Shown: positions 7,829 to 15,866, counted from the first letter of the stretch. The stretch: DNA of 20,292 bases from Bacillota bacterium (GCA_022793975.1 JAAWDW010000147.1:1-20292); one strand, 5' to 3'. Numbers and translations: made by a program. Notes: generated by a model from the sequence alone, not told the origin.

Positions 7829-9202
7829 TCAAAAACGCCAGTCACGCTTCGTTATATCCTTTTCTCTTTCGAGACGCTTCATAGCTATTTCCATAGCCCT
7901 CTTGGCGCGTCTTTCGCGTCTTCTCCTTATCTGACGCCGTTTGAGCACTATATACGATATAGTCAGTATCAGCATAAGTGCAATAATTACGCCCGCTACA
8001 GCATATATGATATATGCTGTACGATTTTCGATGCCGAATACCGAAAGTACCGTGCCTTCTCCCACTTCTGCGCTTGCAAGAATGGGAACTGTCGTCATTA
8101 AATTACTTTCGCCCTCATATATTTCCAGACGGCCGAGTTCATCTCCTTTTTTAATCGGCGCTTTTATTTCCTCATTAAGAACAATTTTTGTACTCAGCAC
8201 CGAGCTTGAAGCTTCTATCGGCAGCGTAACGTATGCGCTGTCGGCAAGTTCGAGTCCTACTTCCGAAACGGCTCCACGCTTTACCTGAGTTTTTCCCATA
8301 TCATCTGTAATATCCGCAGCTTTTACAGTATGATACCCGGCAAATCCATAGTCAAGAAGCGCTATGCTGTCGCCAAAACGTCCCGCATCTGTCGAATTCA
8401 TAACCACAGCTATCAGAAAAGTTCCGTCCCTTTCGGCTCCCGACACAAGACAACCGCCCGCATGAGATGTGTAGCCGGTCTTTATGCCTATTGTGCCTTC
8501 ATATTTTGCCGGTACATTTACTCCGTTTACGGGCACTAACGTTTTTTCATCATAAAGAAGCCTATTCGTATTATACATATGCCGTTCGTCCTGCATATTT
8601 GTTGCAGGTATGTAATGATAATATGTACTACACAGCATTCTGAACGTCTCGTTTTCCATGCATCCTTTCGCAATCATCGCCAGATCATAAACTGTAGAAA
8701 GATGTCCTTCCAGATGAAGTCCGTTTGGATTTATGAAATTTGTGCTTGTCGCTCCCAGCTCCTTCGCTCTTTCGTTCATCTTCACCGCAAAGGCTTCCGT
8801 GCTTCCCGAAATGGCTTTTGCAAGCGCTACCGCAGCATCATTTGCAGATTCGAGCATAAGCGCATAGAGCAGATTTTCTACTGTTATCTGTTCACCTTCA
8901 AGCAGATATATTCTGCTGCCTTCGGTAAACGGCGTTTCCGCATCTATTGTCAATACGGTGTTCATATCAAGATTTTCCAGCGCAAGCAGACATGTTATCA
9001 TCTTTGTTGTGCTTGCAGGTTCAAGCGTAGCGTTTTCATTTTTCGTATAAAGTACCTGACCGGTTGTTCCGTCTATGAGTATTCCCGCTTCTGCTATAAT
9101 TTCGGGCGCGGGCGCGGCAAATGCGTCTATCGGCGCAAAAATGGTGCCTATTCCCGTTATTCCTATAATTACCGCAATTACTGCTGCAAGTTTTTTAATC
9201 AT
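7829..9202 (-). CDS. D-alanyl-D-alanine carboxypeptidase (low-molecular-weight PBP, DacA/DacF type)
   Basis: This enzyme removes the terminal D-Ala from peptidoglycan stem peptides outside the membrane. A signal peptide (about residues 1-29, AFA followed by APAPE) precedes a class C penicillin-binding domain with the three active-site motifs: S64-TT-K67 in EPASTTKMIT, S119-A-N121 in LESANDA and K241-T-G243 in GIKTGYTS. A beta-rich second domain follows. The C-terminus differs from the usual amphipathic membrane anchor: residues 395-420 form a full transmembrane helix (IIYAVAGVIIALMLILTISY), followed by a 37-residue cytoplasmic tail very rich in Arg and Lys. The start ATG has AAGGA at 6-nt spacing. 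It follows apgM by 114 nt without an evident terminator and precedes uvrC. Confidence 0.93.
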   Translation of the reverse strand: MIKKLAAVIAVIIGITGIGTIFAPIDAFAAPAPEIIAEAGILIDGTTGQVLYTKNENATLEPASTTKMITCLLALENLDMNTVLTIDAETPFTEGSRIYLLEGEQITVENLLYALMLESANDAAVALAKAISGSTEAFAVKMNERAKELGATSTNFINPNGLHLEGHLSTVYDLAMIAKGCMENETFRMLCSTYYHYIPATNMQDERHMYNTNRLLYDEKTLVPVNGVNVPAKYEGTIGIKTGYTSHAGGCLVSGAERDGTFLIAVVMNSTDAGRFGDSIALLDYGFAGYHTVKAADITDDMGKTQVKRGAVSEVGLELADSAYVTLPIEASSSVLSTKIVLNEEIKAPIKKGDELGRLEIYEGESNLMTTVPILASAEVGEGTVLSVFGIENRTAYIIYAVAGVIIALMLILTISYIVLKRRQIRRRRERRAKRAMEIAMKRLEREKDITKRDWRF

Positions 9203-9316
9203 AATCCATCCTTAATGCCGTTCATATTCCTGTATTATCTCTAATTTTATTATCATTGTACTGTTTTCTGTTTTATATAACCGAAATGTCTCCAAACTGC
9301 TTTTAAAATTATTATA

Positions 9317-10534
9317 CTATTTATCCGTAAAGAAGAAGTCTGCCATTTCAAATCCGCTTAAGAAATGCATACCGCTTTCTTCTCCTGCCTTTTCGTTAAA
9401 CTGCTTCGCCGTATCCACAGGCTCTTCATATCTGCTGTCATAGAGCACGAACGGTACCGGCTCGGAAGAATGCGTCCTGAGCGCAATCGGAGTCCTGTGA
9501 TCCGGCACTATGAGTATTCTGAAATCATCTCCGCACGACTTAAGGTAATCATACACAGGCGCAAAAATCCGCTCGTCTATTAGCCTTAAGCTTTCGAGCT
9601 TATCTTCTGTATCTCCCTGATGCCCGCATTCATCCGGCCCTTCAAGGTGCATATACACAAACTGTTTGCCTTTCCTGAATTCTTCTATTGCAGCGTCGGC
9701 CTTGCCTTCATAATTTGTGTGAAGCGTTGCGGTTGCTCCAGGCACATCTATAGAATCAAGTCCTGCGCACAGACCTATGCCTTTGATAAGATCAACTGCC
9801 GAAATTACCGAGCCGTCCAGATGGTATTTTGCACTAAACGAAGAAAGTCTCGGCTTTTTGCCCTGTCCCCAAATCCAGATGGCATTAGCCGGATTGAGTC
9901 CTTTTTCGCGCCTTGCAATATTGACAGGATGATTATTTAATATTTCATAGCTTTTTTTCATCATATCTGTGATGAATTGCACCCCTTCGCCCTGAGGCAG
10001 ATTATCGCCTACCCTCTTTCCCAGCACATCGTGCGGCGGAGTGAGTTTATATTCAGTGCTTCCGTTATGTACTATAAGACAATGTCTGTAGCTTACACCC
10101 GTATAAAATTTGATATTTTCATCGGCAAATGCTTCGTTAACAGCCTGAATAAGCCGGTCTGCTTCTTCCGTCGAAATATCACCGGAGCTGTGATCTTTAA
10201 TGATGAGGTCTTCATACGCGCCCTCGCCCTCAAGCGTGATAACATTGGTTCTTAAAGCAACATCCGTATCAGACATATCGATGCCGATACTCACAGCCTC
10301 CAGCGGCGATCTGCCTGTAAGGTATATGCGCGGATCATATCCCATTACGGAAAGATTTGCGGCATCGCTCCCCGGCGCCACTCCGTCCGGAATTGTCTTT
10401 ACCGTTCCTATGCGGCTTTTTGATGCCAGTGTATTTATATTTTTCATATCAGCGGCTTCAAGTACAGTCTTTCCGCCGAGCTTTTCTATCGGATAATCTC
10501 CCGCGCCGTCCGGCACGAGTACAAAATATTTCAT
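9317..10534 (-). CDS. apgM: Archaeal-type cofactor-independent phosphoglycerate mutase (ApgM family)
   Basis: A 405-residue member of the alkaline phosphatase superfamily branch that interconverts 3- and 2-phosphoglycerate with two metal ions. Motifs: the first metal Asp in LVPDGAGDYP (D9), the catalytic Ser in APGSDAANLSVMGYDP (S56), GRSPLEA, the metal-binding HLEGPDECGHQGD and the late PDHRTPIALRTHSSEPVPF. Some bacterial relatives have been proposed to act as homoserine kinases when found beside threonine genes; no threonine genes are visible here. Instead serC lies 166 nt upstream on the same strand, with serA divergent beyond it, which favours a 3-phosphoglycerate-related role (inference). 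A terminator separates it from serC, so it probably has its own promoter; TTCGGC-17-TAATAA between 10535 and 10620 is a weak candidate. AAAGGA precedes the ATG by 7 nt. Confidence 0.9.
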   Translation of the reverse strand: MKYFVLVPDGAGDYPIEKLGGKTVLEAADMKNINTLASKSRIGTVKTIPDGVAPGSDAANLSVMGYDPRIYLTGRSPLEAVSIGIDMSDTDVALRTNVITLEGEGAYEDLIIKDHSSGDISTEEADRLIQAVNEAFADENIKFYTGVSYRHCLIVHNGSTEYKLTPPHDVLGKRVGDNLPQGEGVQFITDMMKKSYEILNNHPVNIARREKGLNPANAIWIWGQGKKPRLSSFSAKYHLDGSVISAVDLIKGIGLCAGLDSIDVPGATATLHTNYEGKADAAIEEFRKGKQFVYMHLEGPDECGHQGDTEDKLESLRLIDERIFAPVYDYLKSCGDDFRILIVPDHRTPIALRTHSSEPVPFVLYDSRYEEPVDTAKQFNEKAGEESGMHFLSGFEMADFFFTDK

Positions 10535-10630
10535 ATGCGGTTCCTTTCTTTGCTTATTTACTGTTTTTATCTGCTGCTTATTATTTTTTTACGGTTTTAT
10601 TGCCGAATCAGCCGCCAGCAGTCTGCCCGA

Positions 10631-10676
10631 TTTTATAAAAGGCTTTCCATCATTTTATGATATCACGGAAAGCCCT
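10631..10676 (-). terminator. Rho-independent terminator downstream of serC
   Basis: On the minus strand an outer GGCTTTCC/GGAAAGCC stem (10641-10648 with 10667-10674) continues through a 5-nt bulge into ATCAT/ATGAT around a TTT loop, then a run TTTTATAAAA (10640-10631). It ends the serC message before apgM. Confidence 0.8.
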
Positions 10677-10700
10677 TTCTTGTGTGAAAATTGTGTGTAT

Positions 10701-11795
10701 CTACTTATTTTCGGCCGCAAATTTTTTCATAAATTCAAGCAGCCTGTCTACTCCCTCCATAGGCATTGCGTTATATATGGAGGCTCTCATACCCCCTATA
10801 GAACGATGTCCGCCGAGGTTCACAAGTCCTTCCGCTTTTGCTTCTGCGACAAACTTTTTATCGAGGTCTGCATTGCCCGTAACAAATACGACGTTCATCA
10901 ATGAGCGGTCTTCCTTGTTTTCTACCGGACATTTGTAAAATCCGCTGGAATCAATATAATTATACAGCTTTTCAGCCTTCTCGATATCCTTCTTGTTCAT
11001 TGCCGCAATACCGCCGTCGGCCTTTATCTTCTTGAATACTTCACCTGCAATATAAATTGCAAAACAAGGCGGGGTGTTATACATCGAGCCGTTATCCGCG
11101 TGAATTTTATAGTCGAGGTAAGTCGGCACATTTGCCGCTGCTTTTCCGAGCAAATCTTCTCTTACAATTACGATAGTAACGCCTGCCGGAGCCACATTCT
11201 TCTGTGCACCCGCAAAAATAAGACCGTACTTGCTTACATCGACAGGTTCGGAAAGAATGCATGAACTCATATCGGCAACAAGCGGAATATCTCCCGTATC
11301 GGGAAGTGCGCGTGTACAAAAATGCGTACCGTAAATAGTGTTGTTGGTCGTGATATATACATAATCTGCGTCAGGCCTTATATCTCCCCTATTTACACGC
11401 GGAATATATGAGAATGTGCTTTCTTCGGAGCTTGCAATGACCTTGGCATCGCCGAATTTCTTTGCCTCGGCCGCCGCCTTTTTCGCCCAAGTGCCTGTAA
11501 CTATATAATCTGCTTTGCCGCTTCCCGTCATAAGATTGAGGGGCACCATTGCAAACTGCAATGTTCCTCCCCCTTGAAGAAAGAGTACTTTATAGTTATC
11601 AGGAATATTCATAATATCGCGCAGATTTGCCTCCGCATCGTTTATAATTTTCTCAAATTCTTTTGAGCGGTGCGACATCTCCATTACGGACTGTCCGCAG
11701 CCATTGTAATCTGCAAGATTCTTTGCCGCGTCCTCTATCACTTCAAGCGGAAGCATCGACGGACCGGCGGAAAAATTATACACTCTGTTTGTCAT
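10701..11795 (-). CDS. serC: SerC, phosphoserine aminotransferase
   Basis: SerC is a class V, PLP-dependent aminotransferase that converts 3-phosphohydroxypyruvate and glutamate to O-phosphoserine, the second step of serine synthesis. It is full length (364 residues). The N-terminal FSAGPSMLP is diagnostic, followed by GQSVMEMSHRSKEF, LFLQGGGTLQFAMVPLNL, the PLP-contact Asp in VADMSSCILSEPVDV (D175) and the Schiff-base Lys199 in FAGAQKNVAPAGVTIV. GGHRSIGGMRASIYNAMP near the end is the phosphate-binding Arg region. GGAGG precedes the ATG by 6 nt. It is divergent from serA, with a 145-bp shared control region containing interleaved promoters. No serB-like phosphatase gene is visible in the window. 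Confidence 0.97.
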   Translation of the reverse strand: MTNRVYNFSAGPSMLPLEVIEDAAKNLADYNGCGQSVMEMSHRSKEFEKIINDAEANLRDIMNIPDNYKVLFLQGGGTLQFAMVPLNLMTGSGKADYIVTGTWAKKAAAEAKKFGDAKVIASSEESTFSYIPRVNRGDIRPDADYVYITTNNTIYGTHFCTRALPDTGDIPLVADMSSCILSEPVDVSKYGLIFAGAQKNVAPAGVTIVIVREDLLGKAAANVPTYLDYKIHADNGSMYNTPPCFAIYIAGEVFKKIKADGGIAAMNKKDIEKAEKLYNYIDSSGFYKCPVENKEDRSLMNVVFVTGNADLDKKFVAEAKAEGLVNLGGHRSIGGMRASIYNAMPMEGVDRLLEFMKKFAAENK

Positions 11796-11852
11796 AACAT
11801 ACCTCCGAAGTATCGCCTTTTATCTTTTTAAATTTTTAAAATAATAGATATA

Positions 11853-11881
11853 ATTATACCACTTTACCCTGCTCCAGTAAA
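11853..11881 (-). promoter_or_regulatory. serC promoter (sigma-A), interleaved with the serA promoter
   Basis: On the minus strand TTTACT (11881-11876), a 17-nt spacer and TATAAT (11858-11853) with an extended -10 TGG. The start point near 11846 gives a leader of about 50 nt, too short for a T-box or other large riboswitch. Confidence 0.8.
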
Positions 11882-11891
11882 GTGATATAAT
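11863..11891 (+). promoter_or_regulatory. serA promoter (sigma-A), interleaved with the serC promoter
   Basis: TTTACC (11863-11868), a 17-nt spacer and a perfect TATAAT (11886-11891). The start point near 11898 gives a leader of about 43 nt before the serA ATG. Confidence 0.8.
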
Positions 11892-11940
11892 AAGTTTTTA
11901 TAGAGATAAAAACATTCACTTACAGAAGGCAGGTTTAACT

Positions 11941-13131
11941 ATGTATAAGATAGCAACATTAAACAAAATTTCACCTAAGGGTCTTAAAAATTTAGGAGAT
12001 AAATATGCGCTTACCGATGATATTGATTCGGCCTGCGGTATTCTCGTGCGCAGTCAGGATATGCTCGAAATGCAGTTTTCAAGTGAGCTTCTTGCCATTG
12101 CACGTGCAGGCGCAGGTGTAAACAATATTCCTCTCGACCGCTGTGCCGAGGAGGGCATTGTCGTATTCAACGCACCGGGTGCAAACGCAAATGCAGTTAA
12201 AGAACTCGTTCTTACCGCTATGCTTGCAGAGGCACGCAACCTTTATGACGGTATGCACTGGGTGCACAAGCTCGCAACAAAAGGCGGCGCCGGCAAAATG
12301 GGTATCGCCAAGGCTGTTGAAAAAGGCAAAGGTCAGTTTGCCGGCCACGAAATCAGCGGTAAGAAAATCTGCGTTATAGGTCTTGGCGCTATCGGCGTGC
12401 TTGTATGCAACGCCTGTGAAGCCCTCGGTATGGATGTAATCGGCTATGCTCCGTTTATGACTGTCCGCGCGGCCCACGATATGTCAAGCACTGTTCCGTT
12501 TACTACAGACCTCGATTCGGTGATCGGCGACTGTGATTATGTAACCATCCACGTACCCGCATCACCGCAGACAAATCATATGATAAACGCAGATGTTATC
12601 TCAAGAATGAAGAAAGGTGCAATACTTCTCAACTTCTCGCGCGACAAGCTCGTTGATGAGGATGCCGTGCTGGAAGCGCTCGACAGCGGCAAACTTTCAA
12701 AATATATAACCGACTTTCCTAACGACAAAATTGTCGGACACGAAAATATCACATATATTCCTCATCTCGGAGCTTCAACAGGTGAAGCAGAGGACAACTG
12801 TGCAATTCTCGCAGTAGAAGAGCTCAAAAATTACCTTGAAAACGGAAACATTGAGAACTCTGTGAACTTCCCTGCCTGCTCACTCGGCAAATTCGTTCCC
12901 GGCAACGGACATTCGCGTATCTGTATTCTCAACAAAAATGTTCCCGGCATACTCGGTGACATCACTGGAATGCTTGCAGACATGAAAATAAACATTGCCA
13001 ATATGGTAAATCAGAGCCGCAATGACTACGCCTACACAATGGTCGACACGGACGCTATCGTCGATGAAACTGAAATAAGTGCACAGCTTGCAAAAAATGA
13101 CGGCATTATAAAAGTGCGTGTTATAAAATAA
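11941..13131 (+). CDS. serA: SerA, D-3-phosphoglycerate dehydrogenase with C-terminal ACT domain
   Basis: SerA oxidises 3-phosphoglycerate to 3-phosphohydroxypyruvate, the entry to serine synthesis. Features of the 396-residue protein: substrate region ARAGAGVNNIPLD, Rossmann motif VIGLGAIG (147-152), catalytic Arg234 in LLNFSRDKLVDE and His275 in IPHLGASTGEAE. The ACT domain (about 326-396; SRICILNKNVPGILGDITGM) probably binds serine for feedback inhibition, as in related enzymes. Two residues depart from the textbook enzyme. The acidic residue after the second Rossmann strand, which usually reads GYDP and holds the NAD ribose, is Ala170 (GYAPFMT). The position of the catalytic Glu is Asp262 (TDFPND). 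The protein matches a shorter clostridial-style variant without an intervening domain. The start follows a modest AAGGCAGG site. A strong terminator follows at 13170-13215. Confidence 0.94.
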   Translation: MYKIATLNKISPKGLKNLGDKYALTDDIDSACGILVRSQDMLEMQFSSELLAIARAGAGVNNIPLDRCAEEGIVVFNAPGANANAVKELVLTAMLAEARNLYDGMHWVHKLATKGGAGKMGIAKAVEKGKGQFAGHEISGKKICVIGLGAIGVLVCNACEALGMDVIGYAPFMTVRAAHDMSSTVPFTTDLDSVIGDCDYVTIHVPASPQTNHMINADVISRMKKGAILLNFSRDKLVDEDAVLEALDSGKLSKYITDFPNDKIVGHENITYIPHLGASTGEAEDNCAILAVEELKNYLENGNIENSVNFPACSLGKFVPGNGHSRICILNKNVPGILGDITGMLADMKINIANMVNQSRNDYAYTMVDTDAIVDETEISAQLAKNDGIIKVRVIK

Positions 13132-13169
13132 TGATACAATGTGCAAATTTTTAAAGCTTGATTTATGAC

Positions 13170-13215
13170 AAAAACTGCCTTTTGATTGCATAACTGTAAT
13201 CAGAAGGCAGTTTTT
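13170..13215 (+). terminator. Rho-independent terminator downstream of serA
   Basis: AAAAACTGCCTT (13170-13181) pairs perfectly with AAGGCAGTTTTT (13204-13215), and the stem extends inwards through TGATT/AATCA around a short loop. It ends in a T run. Confidence 0.92.
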
Positions 13216-13274
13216 ATTCCTCTTATGTTTATGTATTTATTTTCTATATTTTACTGCTGCCGAAACAAAAGGAA

Positions 13275-13303
13275 TTTCCGGACTCCTTATTTTATGGTAT
13301 AAT
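13275..13303 (+). promoter_or_regulatory. Promoter of the panE-like gene
   Basis: An extended -10 TGGTATAAT (TATAAT at 13298-13303) has a weak -35 TTTCCG (13275-13280) at 17 nt. The start point near 13310 leaves a leader of about 64 nt before the ATG at 13374. Confidence 0.7.
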
Positions 13304-13373
13304 AGTTGCAACTGATTAAATACGACACTGCAATATCAAAAATTCAAAACTAGACATTAAGCGAGATACTTTT

Positions 13374-14288
13374 ATGGAAATAAATACAGTGGGCATTGTC
13401 GGTCTCGGCGCTCTCGGACTAATGTACGGCGAACATATTCAAAATTCAATAGGAAGAGACAATATTTTCTTTGCAATGGACCGGGAACGCTATCAACGCC
13501 ATAAAAATGACAAATACACAGTAAACGGCAAGGAAATTGATTTTAATTTAATTGACTGCCATAATGCAAAGCCCGTGGACCTCTTGATTATAGCTGTCAA
13601 ATACAATTCACTTGACTCTGCACTCGATGTTATGAAAAATCTCATCGGAGAAAATACTGTAATTATATCGGTAATGAACGGAATTACTTCCGAAGAAATT
13701 ATCGGCAGGCGCTATCCCGATGCCGCAATAATACCTTGCGTTGCCATAGGTATGGACGCTATGCGCAGCGGTACTGATCTCAATTATGTTAACAAAGGAC
13801 TCCTGCAAATCGGCATTACAAGCCAGGAAATGCGCCCTGCACTTGGAGCGGTCGATGCATTTCTTACAAAAATAAATCTCCCGCATACCATTGAAGACGA
13901 CATAATGCATGCTATGTGGAAAAAATTTATGATAAATGTCGGCATAAATCAGTCATGTATGATATATGACAGTCCGTACGGAGGCATTATGAGTTCTTCC
14001 GAAAAACGTGCATCGCTTGAGCGCGCTATGCGTGAAGTAATAGTCCTTTCCGAAGCCGAAGGTACAAATGTAACAGAAGAAGACCTTGAAGCGTCACTCA
14101 ATCTCTTCAATAACCTTGATGCCGGCAGCTATCCTTCTATGCACCAGGACTTCAAAGCAAAACGAAGATCCGAAGTCGAACTGTTCGCCGGCACGGTCAG
14201 AAAACTCGCTGCCAAGCATGGCATCCCCGTTCCGGAAAATGATTTATATTACAAACGTATAGCGGAAATCGAAAGTACTTATAAATAG
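13374..14288 (+). CDS. PanE/ApbA-family 2-dehydropantoate 2-reductase
   Basis: This family reduces ketopantoate to pantoate with NADPH for coenzyme A synthesis, though many members act on other 2-oxo acids. The 304-residue protein has the N-terminal Rossmann motif VGIVGLGALG (GLGALG at 10-15), the conserved NG of SVMNGITSEE (N102), the catalytic Lys in HAMWKKFMINVGINQ (K184) and the C-terminal PSMHQDFKAKRRSEVELFAG segment (S255, E267), where the family has the substrate-binding Ser/Asp and the Glu of the active site. All core residues seem intact. The gene stands alone with its own promoter; no panB, panC or panD lies nearby, so ketopantoate as the substrate is likely but not proven. The ribosome binding site is weak (GCGAGA, about 8 nt). 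No GC-rich terminator is seen before the convergent nudC gene. Confidence 0.88.
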   Translation: MEINTVGIVGLGALGLMYGEHIQNSIGRDNIFFAMDRERYQRHKNDKYTVNGKEIDFNLIDCHNAKPVDLLIIAVKYNSLDSALDVMKNLIGENTVIISVMNGITSEEIIGRRYPDAAIIPCVAIGMDAMRSGTDLNYVNKGLLQIGITSQEMRPALGAVDAFLTKINLPHTIEDDIMHAMWKKFMINVGINQSCMIYDSPYGGIMSSSEKRASLERAMREVIVLSEAEGTNVTEEDLEASLNLFNNLDAGSYPSMHQDFKAKRRSEVELFAGTVRKLAAKHGIPVPENDLYYKRIAEIESTYK

Positions 14289-14360
14289 GCCAAAAACACG
14301 AAAATATATTTAATGTGTAATATATAAAGTATGGCTTAAAAATAAAATGTACTTTTCAAT

Positions 14361-15233
14361 CTATATTTCCTTGCCGGCTCTGAAAAGCAGCATCATTTCT
14401 TCGGTCAGACTGTTACCGCCGCGGCTTTCCGCCGGAACATCACTGCGCTTTACCCACACCGCTTCGGAAAGTTCGCTCGTATCTACCGTAATTTCATCCG
14501 CTCCGTCCAGATCGCAAAAAAATCCGATCAGTACGCTGTTTGAAAACGACCATGGCTGGCTTTTATAGAAGCGTATATTCTTAACACGCAGACCGACTTC
14601 TTCCATAACTTCACGGCGCACAGTATCTTCCACAGACTCTCCTATCTCGCAGAAACCCGCTGTAAGTCCGTATCTTGTGTAGTTTCTTCCCGCATATTTC
14701 GAAAGCAGGATCTTATCGCCGTTGAGAACAGCCACTATCACTGCCGGCGATATTTTCGGATATTCTATCTGACCGCATTCGCAGTAAAGCATCCTCTCTT
14801 TAATGTCTTTTTTCAGAGGTTTTCCGCATCTGCCGCAGTACTTTCTGTCTTTATACCAGTCGTAAAGCTGTCTGCCCGTAACAGCCGCAAACTGCGGGCA
14901 ATGGTCATCTTTGTTCAGCAGAGAAGCGATTTTTTCCATCGTAAATCCGAGCGGTACAGTTTTAATTTCGTCCACTAGAAAAAACTCCTCGTCATCTATC
15001 GTAAACAAATATACAGCATTTTCATAGAGAGATACGTCATCCAAATCCCCGAATCTCGGAAATACAGGTACACTGTCCTCTTGCCACGCTGATGTATCTG
15101 CAATACTTTTTTCTCTGCCTCCTCTTTTCAAAAGCAAAGCATCGCCTTCATAATACAGCGCTATGCTATCTTTTAACGGAGATGCATTGCGGTATTCGTT
15201 ATGATAAATATGCGGAAATATATCTTGTATCAT
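14361..15233 (-). CDS. nudC: NudC-like NAD(H) diphosphatase (Nudix hydrolase)
   Basis: NudC hydrolyses NADH and NAD, and removes NAD caps from RNA 5' ends in characterised relatives. The 290-residue protein has a degenerate N-terminal domain, a zinc-ribbon (C133, C136, C151, C153), the Nudix box GFCEIGESVEDTVRREVMEE (193-212, followed by VGL), which satisfies GX5EX7REUXEEXGU, and the NADH-diphosphatase signature SQPW (225-228). The signature reads SQPWSFSNS rather than SQPWPFPxS, and the second zinc knuckle is C-x-C rather than C-x2-C. Both are small departures that leave the assignment safe. AGAGGA precedes the ATG. It lies 43 nt after the GNAT gene and is probably co-transcribed. Confidence 0.92.
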   Translation of the reverse strand: MIQDIFPHIYHNEYRNASPLKDSIALYYEGDALLLKRGGREKSIADTSAWQEDSVPVFPRFGDLDDVSLYENAVYLFTIDDEEFFLVDEIKTVPLGFTMEKIASLLNKDDHCPQFAAVTGRQLYDWYKDRKYCGRCGKPLKKDIKERMLYCECGQIEYPKISPAVIVAVLNGDKILLSKYAGRNYTRYGLTAGFCEIGESVEDTVRREVMEEVGLRVKNIRFYKSQPWSFSNSVLIGFFCDLDGADEITVDTSELSEAVWVKRSDVPAESRGGNSLTEEMMLLFRAGKEI

Positions 15234-15276
15234 TTTCTTATTCCTCTTATAATTCTATATACTAAATTTTATCCCC

Positions 15277-15780
15277 TCAGAAAAGCTCATAATAATGCAG
15301 AACAATATCTTCATATGTACCGTCTTTTATCTTAAAGCCTTTCGGTATAGTGCCAATCTGTGTAAAACCCACTTTATTGTAAAGTCTCAACGCCATTTCA
15401 TTTGACGCCACCACCGCATTGAACTGCATAATGCCGAAGCCAAATTCTTTCGCTTTTTTAAGGCTATGACGCACGAGAAGCTCACCTATGCCCTGTCCGC
15501 GTACACTGCCCGAAACCGCATAGCTTGCATTTGCAATATGCCCGCAGCGTCCGATATTATTAGGATGCAATATGTAAAGACCAAGAACTTCACCCGTTTC
15601 ACAGTCTTTTGCCACACCCGTATATGTCTGCTCAGCAAAGAATCCCGCTGCTGTTTCTTCCGTCAGGCATTCAAGCTGCGGAAATGCAATTCCATCTTCA
15701 ACAACTTCATTCCATATTGCCGCCGCTTTTGCCGTATTGACAGCACCAAGCCTTTCTACTATCACACCTGCTTTATACAT
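15277..15780 (-). CDS. GNAT-family N-acetyltransferase
   Basis: This 167-residue protein has the acetyl-CoA pyrophosphate-binding loop VRGQGIGELLVRHSLKKAKE (Q/RxxGxG/A, motif A) preceded by the beta-4 strand NASYAVSGS, and the C-terminal VVASNEMALRLYNKVGFTQIG (motif B). The FKIKDGTYEDIVLHYYEL ending resembles members that acetylate small metabolites or peptides, but the substrate cannot be told. I chose the ATG at 15780 because AGGAG lies 9 nt upstream; an in-frame TTG at 15819 has no such site and falls inside a predicted terminator hairpin. The gene sits between darA and nudC; a terminator at 15812-15849 separates it from darA, so it may rely on readthrough or an unseen promoter. Confidence 0.88.
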   Translation of the reverse strand: MYKAGVIVERLGAVNTAKAAAIWNEVVEDGIAFPQLECLTEETAAGFFAEQTYTGVAKDCETGEVLGLYILHPNNIGRCGHIANASYAVSGSVRGQGIGELLVRHSLKKAKEFGFGIMQFNAVVASNEMALRLYNKVGFTQIGTIPKGFKIKDGTYEDIVLHYYELF

Positions 15781-15811
15781 TCTGCACCGCTCCTGACCCT
15801 TAAACACAAAC

Positions 15812-15849
15812 AAAAGCAAGGGCTGCTCCTGCGCATACGCCTGCTTTTT
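15812..15849 (-). terminator. Probable terminator or attenuator after darA
   Basis: On the minus strand AAAAGCAGG (15849-15840) pairs with CCTTGCTTTT (15821-15812) with one bulged base, followed by TTTTGTTTG. It lies just after the darA stop and before the GNAT gene. Confidence 0.6.
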
Positions 15850-15866
15850 ATCTTAGGTATTTTTCC

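Larger units (their letters stand above)
11853..11891. promoter_or_regulatory. 39-bp dyad covering both ser promoters, candidate operator
   Basis: Left arm ATTATACCACTTTAC (11853-11867) and right arm GTAAAGTGATATAAT (11877-11891) are reverse complements except at one position, around a 9-nt centre CCTGCTCCA. Each arm holds the -10 of one promoter and the -35 of the other, so symmetric binding by RNA polymerase from either side is mutually exclusive. A regulator that reads the inner CACTTTAC/GTAAAGTG repeat is possible but is inference. Confidence 0.65.

Noticed and set aside
11853..11891. The 39-bp ser dyad as a bidirectional terminator
   Set aside because: It sits between divergent genes, has AT-rich outer arms and no T tract, and fits promoters far better.
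11796..11940. T-box or serine-responsive riboswitch between serC and serA
   Set aside because: Mapped promoters leave leaders of only about 43 and 50 nt, and no T-box sequence or terminator/antiterminator pair is present.
15781..15819. Upstream TTG start for the GNAT gene
   Set aside because: The TTG has no ribosome binding site and overlaps a terminator-like hairpin, whereas the ATG at 15780 has AGGAG at 9 nt.
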